Shown here piece by piece: positions 13,790 through 17,415 of a DNA stretch of 17,415 nt; position 1 is the first letter of the stretch, and every line of letters starts with the position of its first letter. A model generated the notes under the pieces. That model was not told where the DNA came from and did not search any database. It saw nothing but the letters and a program-made list of their open reading frames with translations. Source of the stretch: an uncultured Eggerthellaceae bacterium (GTDB lineage: Bacteria; Actinomycetota; Coriobacteriia; Coriobacteriales; Eggerthellaceae); the NCBI GenBank assembly GCA_946626265.1, contig CAMOUE010000025.1, positions 1 to 17,415 of the forward strand, read 5' to 3'. The position numbers and the translations under genes are program-made.

Positions 13790-15058
13790 CTATCGGTGGA
13801 AGAAGCCGACGGGATGGACGGTGTTCTCGGCCTTGACGTCGAGCCCCGACAACGCTTGGTCGAGCAGCTCCGTGCCGCGGATGATGCAGGTGTTTCCGAA
13901 CCTCCGTCGCAGTTCGTCGATGCACGTGTCGAGATGCTCCCAGTCGGGCTGGGCGTCGTCGAACAGCGAGAGCTGGTTGGTCGGCGTGGCGTCGACGAGG
14001 TCGCATGCCCGCACGTGCAAGGCGCGGATCGGATGCTCCTCGTCGAACGGCTCGTTGCAGGCGAGCAGCGCCCAGGCCGTCTGGGCGACGATGCGGGTGG
14101 CGGCCGACGGTTTGTCGAGTTTCGTCTGGCATCCGTACCCCGACAGGTCGGTGTCGTTTCGCACCCCGATGGCGACCGTTCGGGCCTGCACGCCGTCTTC
14201 GCGCATGCGTTGCGCCACCGATTCGGACAGGATCCAGATGAGGGCTCGCGCGTCCTTTGCGGTGGTGATGGGGTGCGGGGCGGTGAGGCCGTTTCCGTAG
14301 CTCTTGATTTCCCGTTGGACATCGCGCGCGGACGGGTCGTAGGGCTTGACGGGCGTGAGGTCCTCGCCGCGGGCGAACACGCGCAGGACGAGGCCTATCT
14401 TTCCGAACTTGCGCTTGAGGAACGCATCCGAGGCGCAGGCGAGCTGGCCGATGGTGTCGATGCCGTACGCATGGAGCTTCCGTTCGGTTGCCGGGCCCAC
14501 GTAGAGCAGGTCGCGGGCAGGGGAGGACCATACAATCTCGCGGTAGTTCTCCCTCGTGATGTGCGTAATCGCGTCGGGCTTCTTGTAGTCGCTCCCGAAT
14601 TTCGCGAAGATCTTGTTCCACGACAAGCCGATGGAGACCGTGCAGCCGAGCTCGGCCTTGATGCGCTCCGATATCTCGCGCGCGACGACGACCGCGTCGC
14701 CGCCGTGCAGGTCGATCGACCCCGTGACGTCGAGCCAGCACTCGTCGAGCCCGAACGGTTCGACCAGGTCGGTATATTGGTAGTAGATGGCGCGCGCCAT
14801 CTCGGAGTATTTCCGGTAGAGCTTGTAGCGCGGGGGCAGCACGATGAGGTCCGGGCATTTCTTGCGCGCCTGCCAGAGCGCCTCGGCGGTCTGGATGCCG
14901 TACTTCTTCGCCTCGATGCTCTTGGTGAGCACGATGCCGTGGCGCAGCTCCTCCTTGCCGGCGACGACGACAGGATGTCCGCGCAGCTCAGGACGCTCTG
15001 CTTGCTCGACGCTGGCATAGAACGAGTTCATATCGCTATGCAATATGATGCGGTCCAT
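13790..15058 (-). CDS. Y-family DNA polymerase (DinB/UmuC-like translesion polymerase)
   Basis: A 422-residue error-prone polymerase that copies damaged template. Catalytic carboxylates are present: D9 in SDMNSFYASVE and D105-E106 in GLDECWLDVTG. The residue at the steric-gate position is Tyr14, as in UmuC, rather than the Phe of E. coli DinB. Other family marks are IGLSWNKIFAKFGSDYKKPDAIT (142-164) and helix-hairpin-helix VGPATERKLHAYGI (187-200); the little-finger domain follows. QLSLF (362-366) is a canonical sliding-clamp binding motif, placed internally some 55 residues from the end, as in UvrX-type polymerases. The start has GGGAG before the ATG. A near-consensus LexA box lies 24-37 bases upstream. 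The DinB (pol IV) versus UmuC/UvrX subtype is left open. The downstream small gene is coupled. Confidence 0.95.
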   Translation of the reverse strand: MDRIILHSDMNSFYASVEQAERPELRGHPVVVAGKEELRHGIVLTKSIEAKKYGIQTAEALWQARKKCPDLIVLPPRYKLYRKYSEMARAIYYQYTDLVEPFGLDECWLDVTGSIDLHGGDAVVVAREISERIKAELGCTVSIGLSWNKIFAKFGSDYKKPDAITHITRENYREIVWSSPARDLLYVGPATERKLHAYGIDTIGQLACASDAFLKRKFGKIGLVLRVFARGEDLTPVKPYDPSARDVQREIKSYGNGLTAPHPITTAKDARALIWILSESVAQRMREDGVQARTVAIGVRNDTDLSGYGCQTKLDKPSAATRIVAQTAWALLACNEPFDEEHPIRALHVRACDLVDATPTNQLSLFDDAQPDWEHLDTCIDELRRRFGNTCIIRGTELLDQALSGLDVKAENTVHPVGFFHR

Positions 15059-15081
15059 CCAGCTCCCATCTCGTCGTCATA

Positions 15082-15095
15082 CAAACACATGTTCG
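15082..15095. promoter_or_regulatory. LexA (SOS) box upstream of the Y-family polymerase
   Basis: CAAAC ACAT GTTCG matches the Gram-positive/actinobacterial LexA consensus CGAAC-N4-GTTCG at 9 of 10 fixed positions. It lies 24-37 bases before the polymerase ATG, beside a possible -10 (AATAAT, minus strand, near 15097-15102). Induction by DNA damage is the natural inference. Confidence 0.7.
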
Positions 15096-15173
15096 CATTA
15101 TTGGGACGGGAAAGTCAATCGAACAGACTGTGGAGAATTGGAACGTCCTCGTCGTTTGCAAAAATGCCGTAGT

Positions 15174-15189
15174 TGTAGAGTTGGTAACA
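15174..15189. promoter_or_regulatory. Degenerate operator-like palindrome before the TetR gene
   Basis: TGTAGA GTTG GTAACA has the same 6-4-6 layout as the perfect palindrome TGTTAC-N4-GTAACA at 17005-17020, with 9 of 12 arm bases matching. It lies 41-56 bases before the TetR start codon, where autoregulation would be expected. The weak left arm makes it a tentative call. Confidence 0.35.
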
Positions 15190-15229
15190 TCTGTCTGTGA
15201 AGCAATGAAAACGGGATCGGAGCAACTTG

Positions 15230-15787
15230 ATGGACCGCAATCCGCGCGACTCGCGCCTTCGCTACACGAAGGAGCAGCTGTACAAGTCGTTTCTCGGGCT
15301 TCTGGCCGAGAAACCCGTCTCCGACATCACGGTCATCGAGATCTGCGATCGCGCCGGGGTGTCGCGCAAGACGTTCTACAAGTACTATTCCGGCCCGTTC
15401 GCCCTTCTTTCCGGCATGCAGGACGACCTGTTCGAAGATTACCGGGAGCGGCTCGACGGGGTGGATGCCGACGTGTTCCAGGTTGCCCCGATGCTCATCC
15501 GCTGGGCCGATGCGAACCGCGTGCTCGTGAAGGCGATCTTCGCCAACCGCAACGAGGGCAACTTCATCGACCGCATGCAGGACGACCTGTTCGACACCTA
15601 TCGGGAGAGCTGGGAGGCCGCGAATCCGGCAAAAGGCTCGGACGAGGTCGAAGCCCTGTTCTATTTCGTGGTGTCGGGCCTGGTGGGGCTCGTGCGGCAT
15701 TGGCTCGTCTCGCGGCCCGAAGTGCCGGTCGAGCAGGTCATCGAGCAAGCGGATGCGCTCATGCACTTGGCGGACCCGAACCGTTGA
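15230..15787 (+). CDS. TetR/AcrR family transcriptional regulator
   Basis: A 185-residue regulator starting at the ATG at 15230, 7 bases after CGGAG. The N-terminal helix-turn-helix domain is clear: RYTKEQLYKSFLGLL (11-25) then DITVIEICDRAGVSRKTFYKYY (32-53). The C-terminal part (FYFVVSGLVGLVRHWLVSRPEVPVEQV, 144-170) resembles the TetR_C_8 (DhaS-like) ligand domain. Two near-identical segments, MQDDLFEDYRER (63-74) and MQDDLFDTYRES (116-127), are encoded by an exact 22-base DNA repeat. It is divergent from the polymerase gene and convergent with the membrane protein gene at 15859-16992. Its last codons lie in a tandem repeat. The effector is unknown; likely targets are its own promoter and that of the membrane protein. 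Confidence 0.92.
   Translation: MDRNPRDSRLRYTKEQLYKSFLGLLAEKPVSDITVIEICDRAGVSRKTFYKYYSGPFALLSGMQDDLFEDYRERLDGVDADVFQVAPMLIRWADANRVLVKAIFANRNEGNFIDRMQDDLFDTYRESWEAANPAKGSDEVEALFYFVVSGLVGLVRHWLVSRPEVPVEQVIEQADALMHLADPNR
15414..15594 (+). repeat. Exact 22-base direct repeat inside the TetR gene
   Basis: The same 22 bases, beginning GCATGCAGGACGACC, occur at 15414-15435 and 15573-15594, 159 bases (53 codons) apart and in frame. Both code for MQDDLF plus an acidic residue. The protein similarity continues some residues further (YRER versus YRES). Confidence 0.9.
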
Positions 15788-15856
15788 CGGGCCCGAACCG
15801 CCGACGGGCCCGGATCGCTGACGCCCGAACCGCCGACGGGTCCGAACCGCGGGTTC
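15776..15856. repeat. 17-base tandem repeat, about 4.5 units, at the end of the TetR gene
   Basis: Units based on CCGAACCGCCGACGGGC lie at 15776-15792, 15793-15809, 15810-15824 (15 bases, most divergent), 15825-15841 and, partially, 15842-15853. The first unit contains the last codons and TGA stop of the TetR gene. The array ends in GAACC GCG GGTTC (15844-15856), a small hairpin that touches the end of the convergent membrane protein gene. The array can fold into several alternative hairpins and may act in transcript ending. Confidence 0.8.
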
Positions 15857-15858
15857 CC

Positions 15859-16992
15859 TTACACGTTAGGCGCGTTCGAATCCCCGACGAGCCTTTTCGC
15901 GGCAAAGCCGTACAACATGCCCATGGCTACGCACATTGCGCCGCCTACGAGGTAGGCGAGGGCGCGCCCGAGCGGATCGAGCCCGAGGGTGTCGACGGTG
16001 GCCATCTTCGCGATTGCGAGTATCAGGATTGCAAGCCCCGTGTGCCGCAGTGCGGCCGACGAGTACCTGAAACCGACCGCCGAGGCGGCAAGCGCGCTGA
16101 TCATGATCACGGCGTCGAATGCGTACGTGCTCGTCGAGAGCGGAGTGCATCCGACAACGTAGGCGGATGCGAGCAGCGGTATCACGATTGCGGTCAGCGA
16201 GCTCAACGCCGCATTTCGCGCGAGGGGGTACTTGTCCGGCGAACCGAGCTCGCGCACCCTGATCGCGGCGAGGGAGATGGCGGCGGCCAGGACGATTCCA
16301 TAGCATGCGACTGTTGCGGCCGGCGTCAGGGACCCGAGGCGGTCGGTTTGCGCGCAGGCGATGAACGGCATCGCGACGAACCAGGTCGCGATTTCGTTCA
16401 CGCGCAGCGCCGTGTACGACCTGCGCACGACTTCGGGCCCGACGACCGTGCGCATCGCCAGCACGATGAGCGCCACGGTGACGAGCGTCGCCTCCCACCG
16501 GTAGCGGAAATCGGAGTTCGCCGCGAGCGCCATGATGGCGAGCTCGGTTGCCACGAGCACTGCCGTTCGCACCGCTCTCGCGTATTTCACCTGCTCAGGG
16601 CTGGTGAAAATCAGGTGGTTCGTCATGTGCGTCAAAACGAGCGACAGGATGGCGAGGTACCCCAGCCCGACGAAATAGGATTGGGCGGAATCGACTTGGA
16701 GAAAGGAGAGCAAGGGGACGATCGCGGCCCCGAGCAGCAGCAGTCCGACGATCAGGAGCGTCGCCGAAACCGCCGTGAACGTGTTCGTGCGGTTGGGCCG
16801 GGTGACGGCCTGCGGTGATGCTGTCGGGGCTTGCGGCTTTGTTGCCGTCGCCGTTTGTTGCATTGCCCCCACGACGTGCGGCGCTGTTGCCGTCGCATGT
16901 GACGTTGCTGCCATGCCCGATTGGAAATAGGGCGCCGGTGGTTCGGGTGGCAGTTGTCCTGCGGTGCCCTGAGGAAGCGATTGCGCGTTCAT
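15859..16992 (-). CDS. Multi-pass membrane protein of unknown function
   Basis: A 377-residue protein with a strong ribosome site (AAAGGAGG, 5 bases from the ATG). Residues 1-70 are soluble and rich in Pro, Gln, Ala and Thr (PPEPPAPYF, TATKPQAPTASPQ). From about 74 there are roughly ten to eleven hydrophobic helices joined by short loops, with no obvious catalytic motif. The C-terminal stretch (308-368: RYSSAALRHTG..., AIAKMATVDTLGL, GRALAYLVGG) resembles the last helices of DUF2339/DUF2157-type membrane proteins; this is a tentative family hint. It is convergent with the TetR gene, and its promoter region carries two inverted repeats, one of which may bind that regulator. The function cannot be assigned. 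Confidence 0.85.
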   Translation of the reverse strand: MNAQSLPQGTAGQLPPEPPAPYFQSGMAATSHATATAPHVVGAMQQTATATKPQAPTASPQAVTRPNRTNTFTAVSATLLIVGLLLLGAAIVPLLSFLQVDSAQSYFVGLGYLAILSLVLTHMTNHLIFTSPEQVKYARAVRTAVLVATELAIMALAANSDFRYRWEATLVTVALIVLAMRTVVGPEVVRRSYTALRVNEIATWFVAMPFIACAQTDRLGSLTPAATVACYGIVLAAAISLAAIRVRELGSPDKYPLARNAALSSLTAIVIPLLASAYVVGCTPLSTSTYAFDAVIMISALAASAVGFRYSSAALRHTGLAILILAIAKMATVDTLGLDPLGRALAYLVGGAMCVAMGMLYGFAAKRLVGDSNAPNV

Positions 16993-17004
16993 AAATTCCT
17001 CCTT

Positions 17005-17020
17005 TGTTACAGAAGTAACA
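17005..17020. promoter_or_regulatory. Perfect 16-base palindrome, probable operator, in the membrane protein leader
   Basis: TGTTAC AGAA GTAACA, just downstream of the likely transcription start and directly before the AAAGGAGG ribosome site of the leftward gene. The size and symmetry fit a dimeric TetR-type repressor. As RNA it would also make a 6-bp hairpin touching the ribosome site. Confidence 0.6.
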
Positions 17021-17058
17021 TTTGTCTCTTATAGTAGCAAGTTTGGAGACAAATGCAA
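17019..17058 (-). promoter_or_regulatory. Promoter of the membrane protein gene, bracketed by a 10-base inverted repeat
   Basis: On the minus strand, TTGCAT (17058-17053) and either TACTAT (17036-17031, 16-base spacing) or TATAAG (17033-17028) make a plausible promoter. CATTTGTCTC (17019-17028) and GAGACAAATG (17046-17055) are a perfect inverted repeat around it, possibly a second regulatory site. Confidence 0.5.
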
Positions 17059-17147
17059 CCTTTCTTCGGAGGATTGCGGGACGAAAAACGACGGTTCCCT
17101 GGCAAAAATATGAGAATCACTGCAGTTTTCCGAGGTGAAAGGCATAA

Positions 17148-17161
17148 TTTTCTGTAGAAAA
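17148..17161. repeat. AT-rich palindrome upstream of the 17190 promoter
   Basis: TTTTCT GT AGAAAA, perfect in both arms, lies 7-20 bases before the proposed -35 of the rightward promoter. It could be a protein-binding site or simply part of an A/T-tract UP-like element. The whole stretch 17080-17165 is strikingly AT-rich for this genome and holds no gene. Confidence 0.4.
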
Positions 17162-17167
17162 AAATGC

Positions 17168-17195
17168 TTCCATTTGCGGCGAACGGTGCTATAAT
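17168..17195 (+). promoter_or_regulatory. Strong rightward extended -10 promoter
   Basis: TGCTATAAT (17187-17195) is a full-consensus extended -10. TTCCAT (17168-17173) is a fair -35 at 16 bases. The predicted start is near 17202. AT-rich sequence upstream may add to its strength. It is the best-looking promoter in the window, yet no convincing gene starts close behind it. Confidence 0.7.
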
Positions 17196-17201
17196 TGCCG
17201 T

Positions 17202-17339
17202 CGGCGGTTTTTGAAACGCTCATGAGCGAGCTTATTAATCGACATGGAGTCTGGTTTCTGGGAGGGGACTGATTCCATCGTCTTCTTGGAGAGGAAGCGC
17301 GCGTATACCTCACATGGTATGCGCGCGCTTCTTATTTTG
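17202..17339 (+). ncRNA. Predicted small RNA or attenuator leader of about 138 bases
   Basis: Defined by the extended -10 promoter ending at 17195 and the 16-bp terminator at 17294-17331. Inside are a 12-base palindrome (CGCTCATGAGCG, 17217-17228) and a possible second stem (ATGGA 17244-17248 with TCCAT 17274-17278, extended by AGTC/GACT). A 16-codon frame starting at 17222 (MSELINRHGVWFLGGD, then stop) has no clear ribosome site. I do not recognise the RNA: T-box, cyclic-di-GMP and 6S signatures are not apparent. If a gene follows beyond the window, this is a conditional terminator leader; if not, a free-standing small RNA. Ends are inferred and approximate. Confidence 0.55.
17294..17339 (+). 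terminator. Strong rightward intrinsic terminator
   Basis: A 16-bp stem pairs 17294-17309 with 17316-17331, with a single T-G pair and a 6-base loop, followed by TTATTTTGC. It is among the clearest terminators in the window and fits only rightward transcription. Confidence 0.85.
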
Positions 17340-17415
17340 CGGGCGAAGGCAGCAGGCGAACTCGCTCCAGACGATTCCCGATCCTTATGGGCATCGGACC
17401 CTTTGATGCACGTGT
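17340..17415. other. End of window, nothing assigned
   Basis: After the terminator the sequence shows no clear promoter, ribosome site or RNA motif. One plus-strand frame from an ATG at 17244 stays open to the last base, but it crosses the terminator hairpin and has no ribosome site, so I do not call it. Confidence 0.4.

Noticed and set aside
17029..17313. 94-codon minus-strand frame in the AT-rich end region
   Set aside because: It overlaps the promoter and terminator of the predicted RNA, has no ribosome site and shows no protein-like pattern.
17202..17339. T-box or known riboswitch in the terminal RNA
   Set aside because: The T-box sequence, specifier-loop bulge and other well-known aptamer cores could not be found by eye, so it was left as an unrecognised RNA.
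17244..17415. Open plus-strand frame from ATG 17244 to the window end
   Set aside because: It has no ribosome site, crosses a strong terminator hairpin and has no recognisable protein pattern.
1..17415. CRISPR arrays, insertion sequences, prophage or toxin-antitoxin genes
   Set aside because: No regularly spaced repeats, transposase or integrase motifs, or paired small toxin/antitoxin genes were seen; the repeats found are short and local.

Overview
The window is high-GC DNA with close-packed genes. It is most consistent with an actinobacterium of the class Coriobacteriia, probably Eggerthellales. I infer this from the codon usage, the style of the DnaX, RecR and YbaB proteins, and the pair of large YhgE/Pip proteins. 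This is by-eye inference; no search was run. No CRISPR array, insertion sequence, integrase, rRNA or tRNA was found.

Layout. Bases 2-988 hold the 3' end of aspS (aspartyl-tRNA synthetase), closed by a good rightward terminator. Converging on it is a leftward two-gene operon (5888-1087) of YhgE/Pip-type membrane proteins whose stop and start codons overlap. Next comes a rightward block. It starts with the SRP RNA gene (about 6180-6287), which has no clear terminator and is followed 23 bases later by a DedA-family membrane protein gene. The classical cluster dnaX - ybaB/ebfC - recR follows (7141-10330). SRP RNA beside dnaX-ybaB-recR is a known arrangement (for example in Bacillus); here dedA lies between them. 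The DnaX protein carries a proline/glutamine tract and a PYEQV repeat, and one of the four usual zinc cysteines is replaced by Asp.

After a 321-base gap lies a 761-residue cyclic-di-GMP protein (10652-12937). It has two GGDEF domains (one near-canonical, one degenerate), a complete EAL phosphodiesterase domain and an extra C-terminal domain. A small unknown protein gene follows (13050-13457). Facing it is a leftward SOS-type operon: a Y-family DNA polymerase (15058-13790) with a near-consensus LexA box upstream, and a small partner protein (13780-13523). A strong intrinsic terminator pointing leftward at 12979-13015 suggests that this operon may be transcribed antisense across the small gene.

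The right end holds a TetR-type regulator (15230-15787), a convergent unknown multi-pass membrane protein (16992-15859) whose promoter carries a perfect 16-base palindrome, and an AT-rich region. That region has an extended -10 promoter at 17190-17195 and a 16-bp-stem intrinsic terminator at 17294-17339, which together define a probable structured RNA of about 140 bases (small RNA or attenuator leader). A degenerate copy of the palindrome lies before the TetR gene, so TetR may control both itself and the membrane protein.

The least explained items are the 17202-17339 RNA, the antisense layout around 13000-13800, the TetR/membrane-protein regulon and the paired YhgE proteins.
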